Positions 6,930-14,951 of a stretch of 64,000 nt of DNA are shown piece after piece (position 1 is the stretch's first letter; every line of letters begins with the position of its first letter). The notes under the pieces are model-generated. The model was given only the letters and a program-made list of their open reading frames with translations, was not told the origin of the DNA and did no database searches. Location: assembly GCA_003859965.1 (NCBI GenBank), contig RQYR01000009.1, positions 1 to 64,000 of the forward strand. Reading direction: 5' to 3'. The stretch is from Comamonadaceae bacterium OH2545_COT-014. GTDB taxonomy: Bacteria > Pseudomonadota > Gammaproteobacteria > Burkholderiales > Burkholderiaceae_C. The position numbers were made by a program, and so were the translations under genes.

Positions 6930-6959
6930 TTGAACTATATTGATGACAAACGGTATATT
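6930..6959 (+). promoter_or_regulatory. Predicted promoter of the LysR gene
   Basis: TTGAAC at 6930-6935 and TATATT at 6954-6959 are 18 bases apart in an AT-rich gap between divergent azoR and lysR genes. The assignment rests on consensus match only. Confidence 0.45.
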
Positions 6960-6992
6960 TTCAGCTTATGAATAACTTTGTCTCATCTATCT

Positions 6993-7868
6993 ATGCCCCG
7001 TTTATTGCCTTCGCTCGATGCCTTGGCCGTGTTTGAAGCAGCGGCGCGCCTGGGCAGTTTCAAGGCTGCGGCGGCGGAGCTTTCCGTCAGCGCCACGGCG
7101 GTCAGCCACCGCATCCGCGCGCTGGAGGAAGCGCTGGGCTGCGCGCTGTTTGTGCGGCAGGTGCGCGCCGTGGCCTTGACGGCGGAGGGCCGGCTGCTGT
7201 GGGCGGCGGTCAGCGATGGGCTGGACGGCATCGCCGCCGCCGTGGCTCGTGTTCGCAGCCCCGGGCGGGCGCGGGTGACGCTATCGGTCACGCCCGATTT
7301 CGCCGGGCAATGGCTGGTGCCCAAGCTGGCGGCATTTCAGGCAGCCTGCCCGGCGGTGGACTTGCACGTACACGCCAGTTACCAGCCGGTGGATTTGAAC
7401 GCGGGCGCCGCCGATTTGGCCGTGCGTTATGGTCAAGGCCCGTGGTCCGGCGTACAGGCCCAGGCGCTGTTTCAAGAATGCTTCGCCCCCGTGGCCGCGC
7501 CCTGGCTCAAGCAACGCCTGCCGGCCGATGCCACGCAATGGCCGCTGATTCACCTGAACTGGCGCTGGCCTGCGCAACAAGCGCTGGACTGGGCCGCCTG
7601 GGCGCGCGCCGCCAATCTGCCGCCGCAGGCCATGCAAACCGGCGCGCGCTATTCCGACGGCACCCACGCCCTGCAAGCCGCCCTGGCCGGGCAAGGCGTC
7701 GCCTTGCTGGGCTTGCCGCTGCTGCGCGAGGAACTGCGCCTGAACCTGCTGGAAGTGGTGCGCGAGCCGTACCTGCCGGGGCAGCTTTATCACGTCTGCA
7801 CCCCCGCCAAACGCCCGCCCAGCACCGCCACGCTGGCGGTGAAAAACTGGCTGCTGGCGTGGAGATGA
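6993..7868 (+). CDS. LysR family regulator (GcvA-like)
   Basis: This 291-residue LysR-type regulator has its helix-turn-helix at residues 13-60 (FEAAARLGSFKAAAAELSVS), then an effector domain of the GcvA type with HLNWRW near 188 and a TGARYSDGTHALQAALAGQG stretch near 218. ATG 6993 fits the family start; TTG 6978 is possible. It is divergent from azoR. Its last 81 codons are duplicated at 10411-10693, with 71 identical residues. A Simonsiella-type uptake sequence lies inside the coding region. The effector is unknown. Confidence 0.85.
   Translation: MPRLLPSLDALAVFEAAARLGSFKAAAAELSVSATAVSHRIRALEEALGCALFVRQVRAVALTAEGRLLWAAVSDGLDGIAAAVARVRSPGRARVTLSVTPDFAGQWLVPKLAAFQAACPAVDLHVHASYQPVDLNAGAADLAVRYGQGPWSGVQAQALFQECFAPVAAPWLKQRLPADATQWPLIHLNWRWPAQQALDWAAWARAANLPPQAMQTGARYSDGTHALQAALAGQGVALLGLPLLREELRLNLLEVVREPYLPGQLYHVCTPAKRPPSTATLAVKNWLLAWR
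7336..7347 (-). other. DNA uptake sequence, Simonsiella-type dialect, inside a LysR gene
   Basis: The minus strand reads AGGCTGCCTGAA exactly. It lies within codons for AAFQAACP of the LysR gene. As an in-gene copy in GC-rich DNA it could be chance, but it is the second AG-sim copy in the accessory region. Confidence 0.5.
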
Positions 7869-7889
7869 TTGTGCAGGCCGACCACGCCT

Positions 7890-8774
7890 CTACACCCGCA
7901 AGGTATCCACCAACGCGCGCAGGGCAGCCGAAGTGCGGCGGCTGGGGTAATACAGAAAAAAGCCGGGGTAGGGCGTGCACCAATCTGCCAGTACGCGTAT
8001 CAGTTGCCCGCTTTCAAAATATTGGCTGCACTGCGTGACTTCGGAATAGGCCAGTCCCACGCCATCCAGTGCCGCCTGTTGCATCAATTCGAAATCATCC
8101 AGCATCAGCGGGCCGTTCACCGCCACATTAATTTTCTGCCCATCTTTGGCGAACTCCCAGCGATAGGGTTTGCCAGCGCTGCTCTGCCGCCAGCCGATGC
8201 AGCGGTGCGCCGTTAAATCGTGGGGCGTTTGGGGTATGCCGAAGCGCTGGAAATATTCGGGCGAGCCGACCACGGCGTCGCAAAAATCCGCCGTAATGCG
8301 TACGGCCACCATGTCTTTCTGTATGTGCTCACCCAGGCGCACACCGGCATCAAAACCTTCCTTGACGATATCGACAAAACCGTTGTTGGCGGAAATCTCC
8401 AAGGTCACATCGGGGTAGCGTTCGGCAAATTCACGAAAACGCGGCGCCAACACATGCGCCGCCGCCATGCGCGGCACGGAAAGCCTGACCGTACCTGCCG
8501 GATGTTGACGAAACGGATTGATGTGCTCCACCGCCATCGCAATATCGGCAAAGGCTGGAGCAACTTGTGCGTACAGTGCCTGCCCCGCTTCCGTGGGCGA
8601 CACATGGCGGGTGGTACGGTGCAAAAGTGATACCCCCAGCCGGTTCTCCAAGGTGCGCATGGCATGCGACAAGGTGGAAGGCTGCATCTCCAAACGCGCT
8701 GCCGCTTTGCGGAAACTGCCGGTCTCCACAATGGCAATGAAGGCGGCAAGATTGAAGTAGTCGGTGCTTTTCAT
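7890..8774 (-). CDS. LysR family transcriptional regulator
   Basis: This 294-residue LysR-type regulator has a classic N-terminal helix-turn-helix (FIAIVETGSFRKAAARLEMQ, residues 10-29) and a CrgA/AaeR-type effector domain with RLSVPRMAAAHVLAP near 100 and EGFDAGVRLGE near 145. ATG 8774 aligns with the family start; the longer frame to 8843 adds an unsupported leader. It is divergent from a short-chain dehydrogenase gene, and a perfect palindrome sits in the 273-base gap. It probably controls that gene. The effector is unknown. Confidence 0.85.
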   Translation of the reverse strand: MKSTDYFNLAAFIAIVETGSFRKAAARLEMQPSTLSHAMRTLENRLGVSLLHRTTRHVSPTEAGQALYAQVAPAFADIAMAVEHINPFRQHPAGTVRLSVPRMAAAHVLAPRFREFAERYPDVTLEISANNGFVDIVKEGFDAGVRLGEHIQKDMVAVRITADFCDAVVGSPEYFQRFGIPQTPHDLTAHRCIGWRQSSAGKPYRWEFAKDGQKINVAVNGPLMLDDFELMQQAALDGVGLAYSEVTQCSQYFESGQLIRVLADWCTPYPGFFLYYPSRRTSAALRALVDTLRV

Positions 8775-8996
8775 GCGTTTCCCAAAAGATTGATGGCTTA
8801 ATTTCATCAAGCCATACAAGAAAACATGGCTTATCAGCAGCAATCATCGCATTTATCATGCCTTTTGTCATGAATCAATGGCGTTTTTGGTGAGGCGTAC
8901 AACAAACACGTTTGCTGAAAACCTGATGTTGGCCCTGTCTGAAAAATACTGTGCATCTGCCAGCAGCAATAGACGCCTGGATACTACCCGCTTCAA

Positions 8997-9016
8997 ATAG
9001 CGACAATCGCTATGAT
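8997..9016 (+). promoter_or_regulatory. LysR operator palindrome overlapping a -10 box
   Basis: ATAGCGA-CAA-TCGCTAT (8997-9013) is a perfect 7-3-7 palindrome. It overlaps TATGAT at 9011-9016, a match to the -10 consensus with 31 bases left to the start codon. No good -35 is visible, which fits an activator-dependent or repressible promoter. Confidence 0.55.
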
Positions 9017-9047
9017 TGCTCATCATTCAACAAATCGGAGATAAGGC

Positions 9048-10052
9048 ATGCACGCTTTTGTTACTGGCGCTACAGGTTTATTGGGAAATAACTTGGTACG
9101 CGCCTTACTGGAAAGAAATATTCACGTAACGGCCCTGGTGCGCAGCGCAGAAAAAGCCAAGAAACAATTTCCCGATATGCCATTAAATTGGGTAGAGGGG
9201 GATTTGTGTAAGCCTGAAAGCTATCGCGCGAATTTGGTCGGATGCGACTGCCTTTTTCATACGGCCGCCTATTTTCGGGACAGTCTTAAAGGAGGCAAAC
9301 ACTGGCAAGGGTTGTACGACACTAATGTAAAAGGCACCGAAGATTTGCTTCAGACCGCCTATGACGCAGGTATTCGGCGCATGGTGCACACTTCCTCCAT
9401 TGCGGTATTGCACGGGGACAGGAATCAGTTGATTGATGAAACCATGTCACGCCCTGCGAATGATCCCGATGATTATTACCGCAGCAAAATCATGAGTGAA
9501 GAAGCAGTCAATCGGTTTCTTGCCAAGCATCCTGATATGTTCGCCTGCTTTGTTTTGCCCGGGTGGATGTTTGGCCCCGGCGATAGGGGGCCGACTGCGG
9601 CGGGTCAATTTGTGATGGACTATATGCAGAAAAAGCTGCCTGGCGTATTGCCGGCCAGTTTTAGTGTGGTGGATGCGCGCGATGTGGCCGAGCATCTGAT
9701 TCTGGCCATGGAGAAAGGCCGCAGGGGTGAGCGCTATCTGGCTGCCGGCCGACATGTGACCATGAGTGATTTAATGGAAGAACTGGAGCAGGTAAGCCAT
9801 GTCCCTGCCCCAACTAGGCCGATTCCTCTTTTTATGCTGCGCCTGATTGCACAAACTCAAGAAATCTACCATTGGCTGAGCAAAAAACCGATATTGCTGA
9901 GCAATTCCAGCGTTGATCTCATGGCCAATGAATATCTGCGTACCCGTTTCAGCCATGAAAAAAGCGAGCGTGAACTGGGCGGTACGTTTCGGCCATTCAA
10001 GGAAACATTAAGCGATGTGCTGAGGTGGTACCGCCAGCATGGTTTTTTATAA
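9048..10052 (+). CDS. NAD-dependent epimerase/dehydratase-like SDR (extended type)
   Basis: This 334-residue extended short-chain dehydrogenase/reductase has the nucleotide-binding motif TGATGLLG at residues 7-14, HTSSIAVL near 122 carrying the catalytic serine region, and YYRSK near 143-147 with the catalytic tyrosine and lysine. The family includes dihydroflavonol reductase-like and sugar-nucleotide enzymes; the substrate is unknown. GGAG precedes the ATG. The gene is clearly AT-richer than the housekeeping part of the window, with codon use to match, so recent transfer is likely. The divergent LysR gene is its likely regulator. Confidence 0.85.
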   Translation: MHAFVTGATGLLGNNLVRALLERNIHVTALVRSAEKAKKQFPDMPLNWVEGDLCKPESYRANLVGCDCLFHTAAYFRDSLKGGKHWQGLYDTNVKGTEDLLQTAYDAGIRRMVHTSSIAVLHGDRNQLIDETMSRPANDPDDYYRSKIMSEEAVNRFLAKHPDMFACFVLPGWMFGPGDRGPTAAGQFVMDYMQKKLPGVLPASFSVVDARDVAEHLILAMEKGRRGERYLAAGRHVTMSDLMEELEQVSHVPAPTRPIPLFMLRLIAQTQEIYHWLSKKPILLSNSSVDLMANEYLRTRFSHEKSERELGGTFRPFKETLSDVLRWYRQHGFL

Positions 10053-10070
10053 AAGCACAGCGCGCTTCAT

Positions 10071-10405
10071 TCAGTTTTCTTCCCCCTGCGCCAGCGCCTG
10101 CACCAAAAAATCCGCCACCGCCCGCACGCTGGGCGAGCGGCGCACGTCTTCGTGCATGACCAGGTGCAGGGGGCTTTCGTGCACTTCGGGTGTGGGCGCG
10201 TGCAGGGCCACGGGCACCAGGCCATCGTCCGCGTTCACGCAGTCAGCGGGCAGCAGGCCAATGCCCAGGCCCAGGGCAATGCTTTGCTGGATCAGCTCAA
10301 AGTCATTGCAGGCCAGGGCCACGGGCATGTCGCCCAGGGCAGCGGCCGCCCAGCGGCTCAAGGCGTTTGGCGTGGACAGGGTCAGCGCCTGCCATTGCGC
10401 GTGCA
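10071..10405 (-). pseudogene. LysR regulator, C-terminal effector-domain fragment
   Basis: The minus strand encodes the C-terminal ~110 residues of a LysR regulator (NDFELIQQSIALGLGIGLLP, then ...SVRAVADFLVQAL) with a normal stop. No DNA-binding domain exists upstream: at about 10405 the homology stops abruptly and runs into a second LysR fragment on the opposite strand. It is therefore a truncated, probably unexpressed remnant. Confidence 0.7.
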
Positions 10406-10410
10406 GCAAA

Positions 10411-10693
10411 GCTGCCGCCGCAATCCATGCAGACCGGCGCGCGCTATTCCGACGGCACCCATGCCCTGCAAGCGGCATTGGCCGGGCAAGGCGTCGCCCT
10501 GCTGGGGCTGCCGCTGCTGCGCGAAGAACTGCGCCTGAACCTGCTGGAGGTGGTGTGCGAACCGCACCTGCCGGGGCAGTTTTACCACGTCTGCACCCCC
10601 GCCAAACGCCCCCTCGCCCCCGCCACGCAAGCGGTGAAAGAGTGGCTGCTGGGCTGGAGCGGGGATGTCAATCCAGACCTGAAAAATGCATGA
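10411..10693 (+). pseudogene. GcvA-like LysR regulator, duplicated C-terminal fragment
   Basis: From 10411 the plus strand repeats the 3' end of the LysR gene at 6993-7868: 71 of 81 residues match (PPQSMQTGARYSDGTHALQ and onward) and about 88% of bases by my count. The stop lies at 10691-10693, some 15 codons beyond the parental end. No N-terminal part is present. It is joined head-on to another LysR fragment, so one deletion or inversion probably removed both 5' ends. Confidence 0.75.
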
Positions 10694-10702
10694 AGGGCGG
10701 CA

Positions 10703-10738
10703 AGCGCAGCTTGCGGCGCAGCGAAAACCCAGCATGGC
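10703..10738. repeat. 36-bp repeat, right copy
   Basis: It matches 998-1033 with three differences. It ends at 10738, directly before a truncated transporter fragment at 10739, so it marks a breakpoint on this side. Confidence 0.6.
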
Positions 10739-10843
10739 AGGCCCGCGCTGCTGGGCTTCGGGCTGGTGCTGTGCGCCATCTACGGCGTGCAACGCGCCTT
10801 GCAGGACAACGCTTCCCAAAATGCGTCCAAGGAGTCCCCATGA
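10739..10843 (+). pseudogene. Membrane transporter, C-terminal fragment (DMT/EamA-like)
   Basis: The frame encodes RPALLGFGLVLCAIYGVQRA, a hydrophobic segment, and a short polar tail before TGA at 10841-10843. The pattern resembles the last membrane helix of a drug/metabolite transporter, but the stretch is too short for certainty. It begins right after the 36-bp repeat, with no start codon. Its stop overlaps the next start (ATGA), showing that the two remnants were once an operon. Confidence 0.45.
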
Positions 10844-10983
10844 ATCTGATTGAACTGCTGCGCCGGCGCAGCTCCGCCCATGCTTTTGCCGAAAGCGCCA
10901 TCAGCGATGCCGAACTGCGGCATCTGGTCAGCTACGGCGGCGGATTTGACCCCCCCTGGGCTGCCTTTCGCCGGCCCACATGA
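10840..10983 (+). pseudogene. Nitroreductase family protein, N-terminal fragment
   Basis: ATG at 10840, preceded by AAGGAG, opens a frame MNLIELLRRRSSAHAFAESA, which matches the N-terminus of FMN-dependent nitroreductases (the RRSS...F FMN-phosphate motif). Similarity ends after about 33 residues, and the frame closes at 10983 after unrelated sequence. The remaining ~150 residues are missing. waaA follows at 11017, so this is the right edge of the scrambled region. Confidence 0.6.
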
Positions 10984-11016
10984 CAACAGCGGCGGCGCTT
11001 GCGCTAGATTCGCCGC

Positions 11017-12600
11017 GTGCTGACACGGACTTGCCTGAATCTTTACGCCGCCGCCGCCTGGGCCGCCCAGCCCCTGCTGCGGCGCAAGCTGGCGCGCCGG
11101 GGCGTGGCCGAGCCGGGGTATCTGCACGCGGTGGAGGAACGCTTTGGCCGCTACACCACGCCGCGCCCGCCCATGCCGGCGGGCGGGGGGGCGCTGGTGT
11201 GGGTGCATGCGGTGTCGCTGGGCGAAACGCGCGCGGCGGCCTTGCTGGTGGAGGCGCTGCGTGCGCGCCTGCCGGGCATGCGCCTGCTGCTCACGCACGG
11301 CACGGCCACGGGGCGGGCCGAAGGCGAAAAGCTCTTGCGCGCGGGCGACGTGCAGGTCTGGCAGCCGTGGGACACGCGCGGCGCGGTGCGGCGCTTTCTG
11401 CGCCACTTCCGGCCCAGCGTGGGCGTGCTAATGGAAACCGAAATCTGGCCCAACCTGGTGCACGAATGCGCGGCCCACGGCGTGCCGCTGGCGCTGGCCA
11501 ATGCGCGCCTGTCTGAAAAGTCGCTGCGCAGCGCGCAGCGCGCGGGCTGGCTGATGCGCCCGGCCTATGCGGCGCTGGCCGCCGTCTGGGCGCAGACCGA
11601 GGCCGACGCGGCCCGCCTGCGCGCGCTGGGCGCGCCGGTGGCGGGCGTGCTGGGCAACCTGAAGTTCGACGCCCGGCCCGATGCGGCGCTGCTGGCGCGC
11701 GGGCAGGCGTGGCGGGCGGGGCTGGCGCGGCTGACGTCTGGCCCGGCGGCCCGGCCAGTCATTCTGCTGGCCAGCTCGCGCGAAGGCGAGGAGCAGGCGC
11801 TGGCAGAGCAGATTCTGGCCCTTGGGCAGAACAGTTCTGCCCAGGCAGCTATGAAAAATGAAGCGGATGCCGCGCGGGCGGAACACGGGGCACGGGCCGC
11901 GCTGGCGGCCCCGGCCCGGCTGGCGCCATCGATGGAGTCATCGGCGGAGCCGTCAACGGAGCAATGGCCCACGCAGTCGCTCGTGCAATCGCCGTTGCAA
12001 TCACCCGTTCAATGGCTGGTGGTGCCGCGCCACCCGCAGCGCTTTGACGCGGTGGCGGCGCTGCTGGCGGCCCGGGGCTTGCGCGTGAGCCGCCGCAGCC
12101 AGTGGGGCGGGCCGGGCGCTGAACAAGGTGCTGAACCGGGTGACGGGCCGCCGCAGGCCGCGGGCGGCCTGCCGCCCGCGGCCGGGGCTGCGGACGTGTG
12201 GCTGGGCGACAGCCTGGGCGAGATGCCCGCCTATTACGCGCTGGCAGACGTGGCCCTGCTGGGGGCCAGCTTCGCGCCGCTGGGCGGGCAGAACCTGATT
12301 GAAGCGGCCGCTTGCGGCTGCCCGGTGGTGATGGGGCCGCACACCTTCAACTTTGCCCAGGCGGCCGACATGGCCCAAGCCGCAGGCGCGGCCCGGCGCG
12401 TGGCCGACATGGCCGAGGGCGTGGCAGTGGCGCGCGCGCTGGCGGCGGATGCGCACGCGCGCGCCGCCATGTCCCAGGCCGCGCGGGACTTCGCCAGCGC
12501 CCACCGGGGCGCGGCGGCGCGTACGGCGCAGGCGGTGCTGGCGCTGTTGCCGGGGGCGGGGGCCGCCGAAGGGGCGGCAGCGGGCGCGCCGCCCTTCTGA
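11017..12600 (+). CDS. waaA: 3-deoxy-D-manno-octulosonic acid (Kdo) transferase, with internal insertions
   Basis: WaaA transfers Kdo from CMP-Kdo to lipid IVA at the inner membrane, the first sugar step of LPS core assembly. Family features include WVHAVSLGETRAA near 67, THGTATGR near 93, METEIWPNL near 138, VVPRHPQRFD near 334 and the C-terminal LGGQNLIEAAACGCPVVMGP. At 527 residues it is about 100 longer than usual. The excess is a low-complexity insert at roughly 270-330 (SSAEPSTEQWPTQSLVQSPL) and a Gly/Pro/Ala-rich one at about 366-394. GTG 11017 is the likely start. Confidence 0.88.
   Translation: MLTRTCLNLYAAAAWAAQPLLRRKLARRGVAEPGYLHAVEERFGRYTTPRPPMPAGGGALVWVHAVSLGETRAAALLVEALRARLPGMRLLLTHGTATGRAEGEKLLRAGDVQVWQPWDTRGAVRRFLRHFRPSVGVLMETEIWPNLVHECAAHGVPLALANARLSEKSLRSAQRAGWLMRPAYAALAAVWAQTEADAARLRALGAPVAGVLGNLKFDARPDAALLARGQAWRAGLARLTSGPAARPVILLASSREGEEQALAEQILALGQNSSAQAAMKNEADAARAEHGARAALAAPARLAPSMESSAEPSTEQWPTQSLVQSPLQSPVQWLVVPRHPQRFDAVAALLAARGLRVSRRSQWGGPGAEQGAEPGDGPPQAAGGLPPAAGAADVWLGDSLGEMPAYYALADVALLGASFAPLGGQNLIEAAACGCPVVMGPHTFNFAQAADMAQAAGAARRVADMAEGVAVARALAADAHARAAMSQAARDFASAHRGAAARTAQAVLALLPGAGAAEGAAAGAPPF
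11823..11843. repeat. 21-bp palindrome at the start of the waaA insertion
   Basis: TGGGCAGAAC and GTTCTGCCCA are perfect reverse complements around a single A. The palindrome sits where waaA diverges from its family and is followed by an AT-richer stretch, GCAGCTATGAAAAATGAAGC, that resembles the GCTAT-type intergenic elements found elsewhere in this window. It may be the trace of an intergenic repeat inserted in frame. Confidence 0.5.
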
Positions 12601-12613
12601 AGCCTGTTCAAAG

Positions 12614-12648
12614 GTTGAGCGTTGGGCGTTGGGCGTTGAGCGTTGAGG
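12614..12648 (+). repeat. Five tandem heptamers (GTTGAGC type)
   Basis: Five 7-bp units, GTTGAGC, GTTGGGC, GTTGGGC, GTTGAGC and GTTGAGG, follow the waaA stop. A related array of four CATTCAC-type heptamers lies at 33845-33872 on the opposite reading. Such arrays vary in copy number by slippage. Confidence 0.7.
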
Positions 12649-12679
12649 GGCGGGCGGGGGTGTGGCTTTGGACGGGTGC

Positions 12680-13525
12680 TTACAGCGCCGTGCGCAGCGC
12701 CCACAGTTCGGGGAAGAGCGTCACGCCCAGCATCTTGCGCAGGTAGTCCACGCCGCTGGTGCCGCCGGTGCCTGGCTTGAAGCCGATGATGCGTTCCACC
12801 GTGGTGACGTGGCGGAAGCGCCAGAGGCGGAAGGCGTCTTCCAGGTCGGTGAGTTTTTCGGCCAGCTGGTAGAGCTGCCAGTGCGCCTCGGGCGCGCGGT
12901 AGACGGCAAGCCAGGCCTGCTGCACCGCGTCGCTGGCGGCGTAGGGCTGGGTCCAGTCGCGTTGCAGGTGGCTGGCGGGAATGGGCAGGCCGCTGTCGTG
13001 CAGCAGGCGCAGGGCTTCGTCGTAGAGCGAGGGGGCTTCGTAGAACTGGCGCACCAGCGCCAGCCGCTCGGGGTGGTGGGCGTGGGGCTTGAGCATGGCG
13101 GCGTTCTTGTTGCCCAGCGCGAATTCGATGCCGCGGTACTGGAAGCTCTGGAAGCCGCTGGAGGGGCCGAGGTAGGGCCGGATGGCGCTGTATTCGGGCG
13201 GGGTCATGGTGGCCAGCACGTCCCAGGCATGCACGAGCTGTTCCATGATGCGGCTGGCGCGCGCCAGTTTCTTGAAGGCGGGCGGCAGGCGGCGCTGGCG
13301 CACGTCGTCGATAGCGGCGGCCAGCTCTTGCAGCATGAGTTTCATCCACAGCTCGCTGGTCTGGTGCTGGATGATGAACAGCATCTCGTCGTGCGCGCCA
13401 GACAGCGGGTGCTGCGCGCTCAGGATCTGGTCGAGGTGCAGGTAGTCGCCGTAGCTCATGCGGCGGGCAAAGTCGAGCTGGGCCTTTTCGGCGTGGACGA
13501 TGGCTTCGGGGCTGGCGGGGTGCAT
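12680..13525 (-). CDS. kynA: Tryptophan 2,3-dioxygenase
   Basis: KynA is a cytosolic haem enzyme that opens the indole ring of L-tryptophan with O2 to N-formylkynurenine. The 281-residue protein carries [15 protein letters not shown] near 50-64, with the substrate-pocket histidine, [13 protein letters not shown] near 124, and [23 protein letters not shown] near 240, with the haem-ligand histidine (read here as two overlapping motifs). Length is normal. It is the last gene of a kynB-kynU-kynA operon on the minus strand, six bases after kynU. No dedicated kynR regulator is adjacent. Confidence 0.93.
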   Translation of the reverse strand: MHPASPEAIVHAEKAQLDFARRMSYGDYLHLDQILSAQHPLSGAHDEMLFIIQHQTSELWMKLMLQELAAAIDDVRQRRLPPAFKKLARASRIMEQLVHAWDVLATMTPPEYSAIRPYLGPSSGFQSFQYRGIEFALGNKNAAMLKPHAHHPERLALVRQFYEAPSLYDEALRLLHDSGLPIPASHLQRDWTQPYAASDAVQQAWLAVYRAPEAHWQLYQLAEKLTDLEDAFRLWRFRHVTTVERIIGFKPGTGGTSGVDYLRKMLGVTLFPELWALRTAL

Positions 13526-13531
13526 GGCGTT

Positions 13532-14854
13532 TCAGGTGACGGCGTGGCGCTGGTTGAATTCGGGCCGGGTGTACTCTTGTTTTTGAAGCACGCCTTGCAG
13601 GTGGTGCGCGGCGTGAAAGACGTCCTCATGGCTGAGGTAGAGCGGGGTGAAGCCAAAGCGCAGGATGTCGGGCTGGGCGTCGTCGCCAGCGCGGAAGTCG
13701 CCGATGACGCCGCGCGCGATGAGCGCCTGCACGATGGCGTAGGCGCAGCCGGCGGGCAGGGCGGCGGTGGGCGTGAGGCACACCTGCGAGCCGCGCTGGC
13801 CGTGCGCGCGCGGCGTGACCAGGGTGAACTGGCCGGGGCACAGCGCCTCCACCAGCGCGATGAACAGGTCGGTCAGCGCCAGCGACTTGGCGCGCAGCGC
13901 GGCCATGCCGCCCAGCGGGGCGGCGGCGTCGAACACGTCGAGCGCGGCGTCCAGCGCCGAGAGGCTGATGATGGGCTGGGTGCCGCACTGGTAGCGCGCG
14001 ATGCCGGGCGCGGGCTGGTAGCCGGGCGTGAAGGCGAAGGGCCGGGCATGGCCCCACCAGCCGGCCAGGGGCTGCCACGGCTGGCTGACGTGGCGCGGGT
14101 GCGCCCACACGAAGGCGGGCGCGCCGGGGCCGCCGTTGAGGTATTTGTAGGTGCAGCCGACGGCGAAGTCGGCCTGCGCGGCCGTCAGGTCCACGGGCAC
14201 GGCGCCCACGCTGTGGCACAGGTCCCACACGGCAAGCGCCCCGGCGGCGTGCGCGGCGGCGGTGAGGGCGGCCATGTCGTGCATGGCGCCGGTGCGGTAG
14301 TTGACGTGGGTGAGCATGAGCACGGCTACGTCGGGTGCGAGCCGGGCGGCGATGTCCTGCGGCGCGTCCACCAGCGCCAGTTGCAGGCCGTGCTGGCGGC
14401 ACAGGGCTTCGGCGATGTAGAGGTCGGTGGGGAAGTTGCTGCGCTCGCTGAGGATGGTGCGGCGCCGGGGGGGGCTGGCGGGGCCGCCGTCGGCGGCGCT
14501 GTCGCCGGTGCGCTGGGCCGCCAGCGCCAGGGCCGCGCCCAGCGCCTTGTGCAGGTTGATGGAGGTGGTGTCGGTGGCGGTGACTTCGCCAGGGCCCGCG
14601 CCGATCAGCGGCGCGATGCGGTCGCCCACGCGGCGCGGCAGGTCGAACCAGCCGGCGCGGTTCCAGCTCTGGATCAGGTCTTGCCCCCATTCGCGCGTCA
14701 CCACGTCGGCCACGCGCGCGGGCACGTGGCTGGGCAGCACGCCGAGGGAGTTGCCGTCCAGATAAATGACGCCGGCGGGCAGGGTGAACAGGTCGCGCAG
14801 CGGGCGCAGCGGGTCGCGCGCGTCCAGCGCCTGGCAGTGTTCAAGAGTGGTCAT
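13532..14854 (-). CDS. kynU: Kynureninase
   Basis: KynU is a PLP enzyme that cleaves kynurenine to anthranilate and alanine. The 440-residue protein shows the family landmarks: [11 protein letters not shown] near 31, [10 protein letters not shown] near 94, [14 protein letters not shown] near 180, [13 protein letters not shown] near 207, and the PLP-binding lysine in [11 protein letters not shown] near 230. Length is normal. It lies 97 bases after kynB and six before kynA. The kynB gap holds a GCTAT-type intergenic element, so kynUA could also have its own promoter. Confidence 0.93.
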   Translation of the reverse strand: MTTLEHCQALDARDPLRPLRDLFTLPAGVIYLDGNSLGVLPSHVPARVADVVTREWGQDLIQSWNRAGWFDLPRRVGDRIAPLIGAGPGEVTATDTTSINLHKALGAALALAAQRTGDSAADGGPASPPRRRTILSERSNFPTDLYIAEALCRQHGLQLALVDAPQDIAARLAPDVAVLMLTHVNYRTGAMHDMAALTAAAHAAGALAVWDLCHSVGAVPVDLTAAQADFAVGCTYKYLNGGPGAPAFVWAHPRHVSQPWQPLAGWWGHARPFAFTPGYQPAPGIARYQCGTQPIISLSALDAALDVFDAAAPLGGMAALRAKSLALTDLFIALVEALCPGQFTLVTPRAHGQRGSQVCLTPTAALPAGCAYAIVQALIARGVIGDFRAGDDAQPDILRFGFTPLYLSHEDVFHAAHHLQGVLQKQEYTRPEFNQRHAVT

Positions 14855-14866
14855 GAGGATGGTTTG

Positions 14867-14893
14867 CTATTGAAAATGTAGCTGCTTGGGCAG
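14867..14893. repeat. GCTAT-type intergenic element (copy 1)
   Basis: GCTATTGAAAATGTAGC forms a short hairpin in the kynB-kynU gap. Related elements occur at 55793-55809 and 59314-59332. I recall such GCTAT...ATAGC elements as frequent in Comamonadaceae chromosomes, which supports the taxonomic reading. Confidence 0.45.
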
Positions 14894-14951
14894 AAGGGAC
14901 ATGCCCAAAGGGCGTTTTTGCCTGTTTTTTTGGGCGGCTTGTGTCTTGGGA

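Noticed and set aside
11505-11516. A near match to a TG-type uptake sequence in waaA
   Set aside because: One mismatch and located in conserved coding sequence; not convincing.
12662-14881. A 739-codon plus-strand frame
   Set aside because: It is antisense to kynA and kynU, which have full family motifs. Other long frames opposite the ABC transporters and the TonB receptor are dismissed for the same reason.
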